Origin: JABDBK01 sp964453575
GTDB lineage: Bacteria > Pseudomonadota > Gammaproteobacteria > DSM-16500
Assembly (NCBI GenBank): GCA_964453575.1
Contig: CAYVRW010000125.1
Coordinates: forward strand, 1 to 5,100
DNA length: 5,100 nucleotides
Reading direction: 5' to 3'
Shown here: positions 1 through 5,041 of the stretch, one piece after another
How positions within the stretch are numbered: position 1 is the first letter of the stretch
How the letters are laid out: each line of letters opens with the position of its first letter
Position numbers and translations under genes: made by a program
The notes under the pieces: model-generated
The model's input: only the letters and a program-made list of their open reading frames with translations
Databases searched by the model: none
Told to the model about the DNA's origin: nothing

Positions 1-43
1 TGAATGAGTCACTAGAAATGGAGAGAGGAATAGTTAATTTAAA

Positions 44-138
44 GTGGCGGCTGGTCGCAGATTCCGTACCTTGGGGCGACTAAGTGGTACCCTTGGGCCT
101 TTCTTCTCGGGTCATGCTTTAGCTTGCGAGGTGGACAG
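44..138. other. G+C-rich block, possible structured RNA or interspersed repeat
   Basis: By count, 56 of these 95 bases are G or C, against clearly AT-rich surroundings. Short inverted repeats overlap one another: GTCGC (54-58) with GCGAC (76-80), GTACC (66-70) with GGTAC (86-90), and CTCG (106-109) with CGAG (127-130) enclosing GCT-TT-AGC (116-123). The first two interleave and could form a pseudoknot or alternative pairings. A plus-strand frame (43-183) and more than one minus-strand frame stay open across much of the block, which is expected when TA-rich stop codons are rare, so no protein is called. It could be a dispersed repeat, a structured RNA or a piece of foreign DNA. I recognise no known RNA family. 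Confidence 0.35.
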
Positions 139-142
139 ATAT

Positions 143-322
143 TTATCGAGAGTCGGATAATAAATTTTTATCATTACCCATAAAATCAGAGCAACGATTT
201 TGGTTTATCCAATGAAAATCTTTGACGCCAACATGATATTGACCCGTTGGTGTTGAGAAATAATTTTTACTAACTAATTTACTGTGTCCTTTCAGCAGAG
301 CTGCGCTACATAAAAAAGACAT
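143..322 (-). pseudogene. Remnant resembling the N-terminus of a PAF-acetylhydrolase-like esterase
   Basis: A 59-codon minus-strand frame runs from ATG (322-320) to TAA (145-143). Its middle, YFSTPTGQYHVGVKDFHWIN (residues 21-40), resembles the start of bacterial PAF-acetylhydrolase/dienelactone-hydrolase-like esterases. In those, a Phe/Tyr-x-x-Pro-Thr-Gly-x-Tyr-x-Val-Gly stretch precedes a His-Trp/Leu-Val-Asp segment. Full-length members are several hundred residues and carry a GxSxG nucleophile. That part is absent here, so the frame cannot encode an active enzyme. There is no ribosome binding site before the ATG, and a stop lies four codons upstream in frame. It sits 5 bases downstream of another remnant's stop codon (328-330). 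The family assignment is from memory of the motif; the coding-like composition is better supported than the family name. Confidence 0.45.
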
Positions 323-327
323 CGATT

Positions 328-438
328 TTAGGCTTTAATATATTCTATTTTTTTCGGTAAAGTCGTGCAGATCTGTCGAAATGAATCCTTCAGCATATCA
401 TTACGACGAAACGATCCACTAACGACAATTCCCACTTC
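328..438 (-). pseudogene. Remnant resembling the C-terminus of a BadF/N-acetylglucosamine kinase-like ATPase
   Basis: An open frame of 36 codons on the minus strand begins after TGA (441-439) and ends at TAA (330-328). It contains IVVSGSFRRNDMLKDSF (residues 4-20) followed by a Pro-containing helix-strand. This resembles the late ATPase-core segment of BadF/BadG/BcrA-type and N-acetylglucosamine kinases, where a hydrophobic strand leads into Gly-Ser/Gly, then an Asn/Lys-x-x-Leu-Leu/Lys-x-x-Phe helix. Those proteins are about 300 residues, so this is a tail fragment only. No upstream portion can survive in this DNA because the intact minus-strand gene at 468-1580 begins only 30 bases away. The family call is tentative and comes from motif memory alone. 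Confidence 0.38.
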
Positions 439-445
439 TCATCTT

Positions 446-469
446 AAAAGAGTATTTATCTAGTTACTC
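446..469 (-). terminator. Weak candidate terminator at the end of the 370-aa gene
   Basis: Read on the minus strand, GAGTA (469-465), a 10-base loop, TACTC (454-450) and TTTT (449-446) follow one another. The stem is only 5 bp, is AT-containing and overlaps the TGA stop codon, so it is weak. It lies where the three-gene minus-strand cluster should end. Confidence 0.22.
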
Positions 470-1580
470 AGATGAAACGTTTACCTATTTTTTCAACAAC
501 AAATTGTGTTGCAACACCTGCGCTAATTGATGCTGCGGCTGCTGCGATCCCACGGTCTACAGCACCTTTACAAAAAATTCCATATTGCAAAAGAGAGCTG
601 CATTTTTTTAAACTATTGCCTGCTCGTACCGATTCAGTTGAAATGATAGAACTTGTTTTATCTATCAGCCTTGTTAATAAAGCAAGACCTCCATTGAGCA
701 TCGCAACTTGCCCTGTTTCTATGACAGAACAATATATTGCATTTACACATGAAGTGAAATCCTCTATTTTTTCGGATTGTTGAGCTAATGAGATCACAAA
801 AATTCCACCATAGTAGGCTGCTTGACTCACTGTATCAGCTTTACTTCTTGAGAAATTATTTTTCTTCTCTAATATCTCTCCTAATAATCGAGTACTACCA
901 CGTAGCAAACCATGCATTGCTCCAGCTTTCGCTGATTGGAGCAGATTTTCTTGGAGAGTTGGCGTTGGCAATGCTAATGCGCGGGAACGTTCTGCTTTAT
1001 CTATTTCATATTGTTTAATAGCTTCTTCACGCGCTATTCTTCTAGCATTTCTTAAATGCTCACATCGTTCATAATTCTGAGCAACATTAATTTTAGGATC
1101 ATGATTTGGCTGAGGTTGGATTTGATATTCTTCATTTATCTCTAACCATTCGCTCATTTTATATGGGAATGCGTACAGCGCACTTGATTCCAAATCAATA
1201 CCTGTTATTAATGAAGCTCGATGTAATGCTTCTCTTAAAACACCATAAGGGTGGTAATCATAATATAAGTTGATAGCCCCAGGTCTCACATCATAACTTC
1301 GTAATTCACATGACTTATAGTCAATATATCCCCTTGGTCGATACCTTTGCGATGATTGAATGAGTTCTTTTAAAATATTTTTTAAAGTTGCTTCAAATAT
1401 ATCAGCTACAGATGCAGCTTCTAGCCGTGTACCATGCAGATAGTTTTCATAATGAGTGCCGAATACAGATTTAAGAGCGTTAATTTCCGTTTTTTCTTCA
1501 TGGGAAGTTAAGCTCTTTTTAAAAAATTGGCTCCAAAGCTGAGCTGCTTCTTCAATTTGCTCGTCTATACTACCAGGCAT
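468..1580 (-). CDS. Hypothetical 370-aa protein with Gly/Ala-rich C-terminal hydrophobic region
   Basis: I do not recognise the family. The ATG at 1580-1578 is supported by GGAG (1591-1588) seven bases upstream. There is no signal peptide. Residues 1-80 look helical and acidic. Residues 81-150 are rich in Tyr and aromatic residues (around Tyr82-Tyr109), suggesting a folded core. Residues 165-205 are highly charged (Glu/Arg/Lys) and likely a long helix. Residues 215-370 alternate Gly/Ala-rich amphipathic or hydrophobic stretches, notably 217-236, 253-266, 292-306 and 339-363, ending with an Ala-rich helix (345-350). The last part could insert in or lie on a membrane, but no segment is a textbook transmembrane helix. 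Vaguely similar Gly-rich tails occur, as far as I recall, in proteins of intracellular gammaproteobacteria; that is inference. It is the last gene of a three-gene same-strand cluster, 42 bases after the secreted 143-aa protein gene. A host-directed or membrane-acting protein is possible but unproven. Confidence 0.75.
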   Translation of the reverse strand: MPGSIDEQIEEAAQLWSQFFKKSLTSHEEKTEINALKSVFGTHYENYLHGTRLEAASVADIFEATLKNILKELIQSSQRYRPRGYIDYKSCELRSYDVRPGAINLYYDYHPYGVLREALHRASLITGIDLESSALYAFPYKMSEWLEINEEYQIQPQPNHDPKINVAQNYERCEHLRNARRIAREEAIKQYEIDKAERSRALALPTPTLQENLLQSAKAGAMHGLLRGSTRLLGEILEKKNNFSRSKADTVSQAAYYGGIFVISLAQQSEKIEDFTSCVNAIYCSVIETGQVAMLNGGLALLTRLIDKTSSIISTESVRAGNSLKKCSSLLQYGIFCKGAVDRGIAAAAASISAGVATQFVVEKIGKRFI

Positions 1581-1622
1581 GGTTTTACTCCAGAAATGAT
1601 AAATTTATAATGCTTTAATTAC

Positions 1623-2054
1623 TTATCCAATAACTGGGCAAACTTCAGGATGAGCAGCGGATGTAATACATGCATATGTTGTTCTATCTGCAGCCAGCAC
1701 AAAATGCGGATTAGATGCAGGATTGAAACTAAATGTTCCTATACCCCACAACATAATACGTGATTCATGACCCTGATTATCAATAGGTTTGATATATTGA
1801 CATACGACTTGATGATTATTTGGGTAATCTGTATGTAAAACAGCAAGAGGGTCTACTTGTTCTTTATCAGTTTCGCCCGGTACATTCCAATCGATAGACC
1901 ATTGAGAAGCATATGCATTATCTAAAACCCATTTCTGTTTTGACCATGAAAAAGTGATAGCATTGGCTGGGGGGCATTGTACAGATTGCGTAGCTTGTGC
2001 TGAAAGAACGGTTCCTAGCAAGCTCAAGCTAACTAATAAGAGTATTTTTTTCAT
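1623..2054 (-). CDS. Secreted four-cysteine hypothetical protein
   Basis: A 143-aa protein. The start is placed at ATG 2054-2052, because AGGAA (2067-2063) lies eight bases upstream and the product then begins MKKILLLVS, a standard signal peptide; an ATG six codons earlier (2072) lacks such a site. The signal peptide has a Lys2-Lys3 n-region and a Leu/Val-rich core (residues 4-17). A likely signal peptidase I site follows Ala-Gln-Ala (19-21), with no lipobox. The mature part has four cysteines (27, 85, 129, 139), enough for two disulfides in the periplasm or outside the cell. It is rich in Trp (37, 42, 52, 56, 103) and has a VVCQY strand and a C-terminal Cys-x9-Cys-Pro. The Cys-Pro start and Cys-x-Tyr centre recall small secreted DUF3757-type proteins, a weak, memory-based comparison. 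Function is unknown. It sits between the 180-aa and 370-aa genes, probably co-transcribed. Confidence 0.8.
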   Translation of the reverse strand: MKKILLLVSLSLLGTVLSAQATQSVQCPPANAITFSWSKQKWVLDNAYASQWSIDWNVPGETDKEQVDPLAVLHTDYPNNHQVVCQYIKPIDNQGHESRIMLWGIGTFSFNPASNPHFVLAADRTTYACITSAAHPEVCPVIG

Positions 2055-2092
2055 TTGTAAAATTCCTAGCATATATATTAGACTAAGAAGGA

Positions 2093-2108
2093 TGTTTCTC
2101 GCGAAACA
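2093..2108 (-). promoter_or_regulatory. Intergenic 6-bp hairpin between two clustered genes
   Basis: TGTTTC (2093-2098) and GAAACA (2103-2108) form a perfect inverted repeat around a four-base loop. It lies in the 72-base gap between the stop of the 180-aa gene (2127) and the start of the secreted protein gene (2054). On the minus strand it is followed by TCCTTCTT rather than a clean U-run, so it would be at best a partial terminator. It could also be an mRNA-processing or stabilising hairpin, or an operator. Confidence 0.3.
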
Positions 2109-2126
2109 AATACGATTAAAATTCTT

Positions 2127-2669
2127 TTATCGACGAGGTCTTAAAACAGATTCAGGTTCATCGTTAATGGTTATGACACCAAAACTAGATTCTTCATGAA
2201 GACTCTTAAGAATCGTTGAGAAATTTTCTGGAAGTTGTTTTTGACCGGCAAATTTTTTAGCTAACTCGAAGTTCATTACATCATGCAAATCATGACTATC
2301 CGAAAAAACAACAGCAGATTCATCTCCCTTATAGTATATTGAATACATACTACCTTCACCCCTTGTTAATTCGTATATTCTTTCCTTTCGTGATTCTTCA
2401 TTACCACCTTTAATCAAATAAACCTTTTCCGGTTCAAAAGGTGTGTTTTCACAATCAGAACGTTTCCAAGGCGGAATTTGATTACTACTAGCACTGTCCA
2501 AATCATGGATGCTTTTACTCAACCCCATTCTTTTTTCATTGAAAAATAAGAGGCCTCCAGCAAGAGTTGCTCCAATAACTTTAGTAGGAGTTATTGTTGG
2601 AAGATGTACGAGTCGAGATTGTTTAAGATTTGCGCTTAAGGCGGCGAGTTTTTTAAATCGATTAAGCAT
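2127..2669 (-). CDS. Hypothetical 180-aa protein with one N-terminal hydrophobic segment
   Basis: I do not recognise this protein. The ATG at 2669-2667 is preceded by GAGG (2679-2676) with six bases between, a strong ribosome binding site. A basic N-terminus (Arg4, Lys6, Lys7, Lys16, Arg19) leads to a hydrophobic segment at about residues 30-44 (VIGATLAGGLLFF), which could be a single membrane anchor with the short basic end inside. Residues 45-180 are polar, with a probable compact domain around 80-155 (a KVYLIKGG strand, then a YSIYYKGDESAVVFSDSHD hairpin-like stretch and a helix). The tail is acidic, then ends Arg-Pro-Arg-Arg. The Glu-containing C-terminus would be compatible with a Dot/Icm-type signal, but this alone is not evidence of secretion. 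It is the first gene of the three-gene minus-strand cluster and follows promoter 2705-2733 with a leader of about 30 bases. Confidence 0.75.
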   Translation of the reverse strand: MLNRFKKLAALSANLKQSRLVHLPTITPTKVIGATLAGGLLFFNEKRMGLSKSIHDLDSASSNQIPPWKRSDCENTPFEPEKVYLIKGGNEESRKERIYELTRGEGSMYSIYYKGDESAVVFSDSHDLHDVMNFELAKKFAGQKQLPENFSTILKSLHEESSFGVITINDEPESVLRPRR

Positions 2670-2704
2670 AATTCACCTCGTTTATATGAGTTTATTTCGG
2701 GGAG

Positions 2705-2733
2705 ATTATGCTGGTGAAAAAACTAATAGTCAA
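2705..2733 (-). promoter_or_regulatory. Sigma-70-like promoter for the three-gene cluster
   Basis: On the minus strand TTGACT (2733-2728), a 17-base spacer and CATAAT (2710-2705) match the consensus at 5 of 6 positions in each box. Predicted transcription starts near 2698, about 30 bases before the ATG at 2669. The -35 box overlaps the final codons of the lytic transglycosylase remnant. Confidence 0.6.
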
Positions 2734-2933
2734 ATTTATTCCGGCACATTGACCAACGAGAATTAATTTGCATTTGCCCCATGTCATATGTCCCATTTTT
2801 ATTTCGGCCAATAGTTCTATTTGCACCACGCTCAATGCTAAGCACAGAAACAATTAGGCCGGCCGTGATCTTGAATTCTATCGCAGCATGGTAATGCAAC
2901 TGACAGGAATGTCATTAATATAATTATCGATGA
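2723..2933 (-). pseudogene. Decayed VirB1/IagB-type lytic transglycosylase
   Basis: Intact relatives are secreted peptidoglycan lytic transglycosylases, about 150-250 residues, that open the cell wall for type III/IV secretion, conjugation or pilus machines. A minus-strand frame open from 2911 to TAG at 2725-2723 encodes 62 residues with the family signature. These are an Ala-Ala helix (9-10), the catalytic-type Glu27 in SVLSIERG, a Gly-Arg-Asn-x-Asn-Gly link, and GTYDMGQMQINSRW (40-53); the family norm is N-G-[ST]-x-D-x-G-x-M-Q-I-N-S-x-W. The frame has no start codon and is blocked upstream by TGA (2914-2912). A hydrophobic signal-peptide-like stretch (IIILMTFLSVALP) lies just upstream in another frame (2933 to about 2890), which implies a frameshift between signal and catalytic part. 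Everything after the Trp is lost. The parent machine is not visible in the window. Confidence 0.8.
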
Positions 2934-3221
2934 TTAATTTTTCACCTCAATTATCTATGAGATAACCCTTAAATATTGGCTATATTTTATTATTATTGTG
3001 CGGTTTTTTTAAGATTAATGTTTATAACTCAAAAGAACAGCATTTATACTGCACATAATAACAGACTAAACATAATTGTTAACGGCTGCATAAATCCGCG
3101 CATAAATGGCGAATAATTAAAATTAAAAATATATGTGTTTCAAAGGAAAGCGCGCAAGTCGCAGCGCATCACGCGCCTGTTAAGTATAAAATTACCGGAT
3201 CAATTTTCATTTGGATCGTTT
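2934..3221. other. AT-rich spacer with CATAA repeats and a GC-rich hairpin
   Basis: No gene is supported here. CATAA occurs four times in one orientation (3054, 3071, 3089, 3101), at 17, 18 and 12-base steps. The last two lie within an exact 8-base direct repeat, GCATAAAT (3088-3095 and 3100-3107). An AT-only 6-bp inverted repeat, AAATAT/ATATTT, spans 2971-2987. A GC-rich patch follows at about 3148-3178, with GCGCG (3150-3154) able to pair with CGCGC (3172-3176). A minus-strand frame of about 30 codons across the GC patch has no start site and is not called. The mix could be a decayed intergenic region or an old control region of a mobile element. Confidence 0.35.
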
Positions 3222-3539
3222 TTAACGTTTTAATGTAAGACATCTTTCTAGTTCATGTATTGCTTTTTGCGATGCTTCCTTACACACATCATCCTGATGT
3301 TTAAGGCCAAAATCGCTTTCATCAATTTCTTCTCCATGCAGTGCGTAAGGCTTTCCAAGCGAGTTTGTGCCTTTTCTACATCGTTCATTTGCTATCATTT
3401 GAAATATGCTCGCTTGAAGTAGGCATGATTTTTGTTTTTTTTCAAACTTATTTAAAATTTTCTTATTTTCAGATCTTTTTATTTTTTCCAACCTTTCAGC
3501 TTCTTGTAACGTTTCTAAATCATACCTTGTATTGCTCAT
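3222..3539 (-). CDS. Small charged helical hypothetical protein (105 aa)
   Basis: I do not recognise it. The ATG at 3539-3537 is preceded by AAGGA ending at 3551, 11 bases upstream through an A-rich spacer, which is longer than ideal but usable. There is no signal peptide or membrane segment. Residues 5-37 are a highly charged, heptad-compatible helix (LETLQEAERLEKIKRSENKK), likely coiled coil. Residues 38-56 are more hydrophobic with Cys39 and Cys54. Residues 57-75 form a Gly/Pro-containing loop with acidic residues, and 80-103 a final amphipathic helix with Cys86 and Cys100. The protein is lysine- and glutamate-rich, so it could be a cytosolic adaptor, a structural protein or a chance survivor. 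Promoter elements upstream are not convincing. It lies between an AT-rich spacer and two coding remnants on the same strand, so its recent history may be mobile-element associated. Confidence 0.6.
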   Translation of the reverse strand: MSNTRYDLETLQEAERLEKIKRSENKKILNKFEKKQKSCLLQASIFQMIANERCRKGTNSLGKPYALHGEEIDESDFGLKHQDDVCKEASQKAIHELERCLTLKR

Positions 3540-3574
3540 TTTTTTTTATTTCCTTATAAGTTGTGTATCTAAGT

Positions 3575-3718
3575 TTAGCCTATCACTTTTGGGTGGCAGT
3601 TAATTTTTTGTGCTAACACCAGCTCAGATAAAACGAACCTCTGTTTTTTGTCATGCAACATAACATAGGTGTATCTGAAACCGGCGTTAATAATATAACA
3701 CGCAATGAAATTATGAAA
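3575..3718 (-). pseudogene. Unidentified coding remnant, 3' end of a gene
   Basis: A 47-codon minus-strand frame is open from 3718 (after TGA 3721-3719) to TAA 3577-3575. It has protein-like composition, including GFRYTYVMLHDKKQRFVLSE (residues 13-32) and QKINCHPKVIG at the end. The only in-frame ATG (codon 20) has no ribosome binding site. It ends 35 bases before the ATG of the 105-aa gene and starts 20 bases after the stop of the 3739-3906 remnant, in a different frame. The two could be neighbouring genes of one old cluster or pieces of one frameshifted gene. I cannot name a family. Confidence 0.4.
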
Positions 3719-3738
3719 TCATTCAGTGTAGTGTTAAA

Positions 3739-3906
3739 TTAAAAATCTCCGTACTCTTTTTTATCTTTCGTATATCGTCTCAATTGAATAAAATAATGAT
3801 TTTCTAATTCTACTGCCAACTCACTTAAAAAATTAGTCAAATGATAAACTGCTTCATCGGATATTTTTTCAAGCAGAAGATCGATTAATTTAGTGTCTAA
3901 TAGGAC
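3739..3906 (-). pseudogene. Unidentified coding remnant, C-terminal fragment
   Basis: A 55-codon minus-strand frame is open from 3906 to TAA 3741-3739. It encodes a convincing helical, protein-like sequence: an amphipathic run LLEKISDEAVYHLTNFLSEL (residues 11-30), then an aromatic and basic stretch HYFIQLRRYTKDKKEYGDF (37-55). It has no ATG, GTG or TTG near its 5' end. An in-frame TAA (3909-3907) closes it, exactly inside the motif AGGACTTACGCA (3902-3913), so its 5' part looks removed. It is probably the C-terminus of a small accessory or mobile-element protein. The family is not recognised. Confidence 0.5.
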
Positions 3907-3973
3907 TTACGCATTGACAGCTCAAAATTAAGTTGTTCCAGCGAATCATAATCAGCTTTCCATTACGTAGTCC

Positions 3974-4002
3974 TTCAAATAATTATCTGAAAGACTTATA
4001 AT
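3974..4002 (+). promoter_or_regulatory. Sigma-70-like promoter of the C58-like protease gene
   Basis: TTCAAA (3974-3979), a 17-base spacer and a perfect TATAAT (3997-4002) are present. Transcription would start near 4009, about 20 bases before the GTG at 4031. The -35 box matches 4 of 6 consensus positions, so regulated or moderate expression is plausible. Confidence 0.55.
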
Positions 4003-4030
4003 CATGCCCCAATAAAATGAGGAGATGGAC

Positions 4031-4693
4031 GTGGCAAATAATAGAGCTATCAAAAATACCGCTTATTCACAAGATTTTTACTTGCATCTATATCGCCATG
4101 ATCCAGATTTTCAAACAGTACGAAAAGGCTACTGTTTGGGTGTGTCAACCGCAGATATAATCAACTTCCTTCATAAGAAGGATAAACCTTATCCTTTGTC
4201 AAACTTTAAAGATGCTAAAGAGGCTGCTCGTGATTCGGTTACTCTGAATCATGATGGCGATATTGCTAAAGACAAAATAATAAAATCGGGTAACGTTCTC
4301 ACACTTAAAGAAAATATATCATCATATAGGCCATCAAAAGAAGAAATCTCAAAATTCATTTCTGATGAGTTTAAACAGTGTCAAGATTTATCTATCAAAA
4401 ATCGTGCGGTACTTGGCGAATATGCGCGATGTGCTAAAATAATGTTTGTACATTTTAATCACCTTTCTCAGCACGCTATTTCATTAAAAATAACAGGTAA
4501 TCATTGTATATATGCAGATTCTAATTCTTTGCCTTCTGCTCATGGTCAATGGGAAGGCGATTGTGACATCGTATCTGAATATGCTGCCACATCCTTTTTA
4601 ACAATGTATGGTCATAGACAACCTCGAGCACTGCAAACATACACTTTTGTTAAACAACCAGAGAAAACAGTTGAGTTTCACCCTTGGTTTTGA
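4031..4693 (+). CDS. Candidate YopT/AvrPphB-type (C58) cysteine protease
   Basis: A 220-aa protein from a GTG start. The ATG at 4025 directly abuts AGGAG (4020-4024), leaving no spacing, whereas GTG 4031 lies six bases after it; the longer form would add two residues. Counting from the GTG, Cys35 sits in GYCLGVSTADIINFL, like the Gly-x-Cys-x-x-[LV]-[ST]-x-x-[WI]-I helix of clan CA C58 peptidases. His148 is in QHAISLKI (family: HAI/HAV followed by a strand), and Asp163 in IYADSNS (family: FFDPN). The Cys-His and His-Asp distances of 113 and 15 match AvrPphB (Cys98, His212, Asp227) and YopT (Cys139, His258, Asp274). Known members are secreted effectors that cleave host proteins, YopT releasing prenylated Rho GTPases and AvrPphB cutting the kinase PBS1. 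There is no Sec signal peptide, so export, if any, would be by a dedicated system. The gene is alone on its strand, flanked by remnants. Substrate and activity are unknown. Confidence 0.7.
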   Translation: MANNRAIKNTAYSQDFYLHLYRHDPDFQTVRKGYCLGVSTADIINFLHKKDKPYPLSNFKDAKEAARDSVTLNHDGDIAKDKIIKSGNVLTLKENISSYRPSKEEISKFISDEFKQCQDLSIKNRAVLGEYARCAKIMFVHFNHLSQHAISLKITGNHCIYADSNSLPSAHGQWEGDCDIVSEYAATSFLTMYGHRQPRALQTYTFVKQPEKTVEFHPWF

Positions 4694-4711
4694 AAAAAAT
4701 CCCAGATGCAA

Positions 4712-4798
4712 TCAGATCGAGCGCTTCAAAGGAACTACTGAACTAAATCGCGCATTGCTTTTCATGAGGTTAATATAGACTGGGAAAGATCTTATAAT
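4712..4798 (-). pseudogene. Weak coding remnant, possibly of a transposase
   Basis: A 28-codon minus-strand frame (4798 to TGA 4714-4712) reads with protein-like composition (FPVYINLMKSNARFSSVVPL, residues 5-24). A neighbouring frame then continues FEALDLIASGIFF toward 4694, as if one frameshift split a single sequence. There is no start codon context. The fragment is too short to name, and a transposase tail is only a guess. Confidence 0.22.
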
Positions 4799-4879
4799 TT
4801 ATAAATCGTTCATGGTCAAGCGCCATCAGTCATCAGGTTGTTTTTAATTAATCGATGAGTAACTTGGAGGAAACGAGTG

Positions 4880-5041
4880 TCAAGTACTAACATGTAACAA
4901 CATACTACTATTTAAAAGTTGAATTAAATTTTCATGATGCTTTGCCATGACATCATCTTTTTGAATACGCATTTTAAATCGTTTAATTATCATGCCTATA
5001 CTGTCCGGTTGCAATTGAGTAACATATTCATATGTTGGGTG
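4880..5041 (-). pseudogene. Unidentified coding-like fragment or very small gene
   Basis: A 53-codon minus-strand frame is open between TAA (5044-5042) and TGA (4882-4880). It contains IIKRFKMRIQKDDVMAKHHE (residues 18-37) and then an amphipathic Leu/Asn-rich helix. The in-frame ATG at 4993-4991 would give 37 residues but has no Shine-Dalgarno sequence. It is therefore more likely a remnant of a helical protein than a working gene. No family is recognised. Confidence 0.25.

Noticed and set aside
472..1018. Two plus-strand open frames opposite the 370-aa gene
   Set aside because: They are antisense to a longer frame with a good ribosome binding site, have none of their own, and read as low-quality protein.
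1954..2199. Plus-strand frame opposite the secreted protein start
   Set aside because: It spans the signal peptide, an intergenic gap and the end of the next gene in antisense, with no start signal.
2509..2766. Plus-strand frame opposite the 180-aa gene start
   Set aside because: It covers the ribosome binding site and promoter of the minus-strand gene; no ribosome binding site of its own.
3196..3224. Possible terminator after the 105-aa gene
   Set aside because: The GATC-based pairing is short and bulged, and the T-run does not directly follow the stem.
3341..3559. Phe-rich hydrophobic plus-strand frame
   Set aside because: It is the antisense of the Lys/Glu-rich 105-aa gene, whose AAA/GAA codons read as Phe on the other strand.
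3914..3919. Perfect TTGACA upstream of the protease gene
   Set aside because: No acceptable -10 box lies 16-18 bases downstream; TTCAAA-17-TATAAT nearer the gene is a better promoter.
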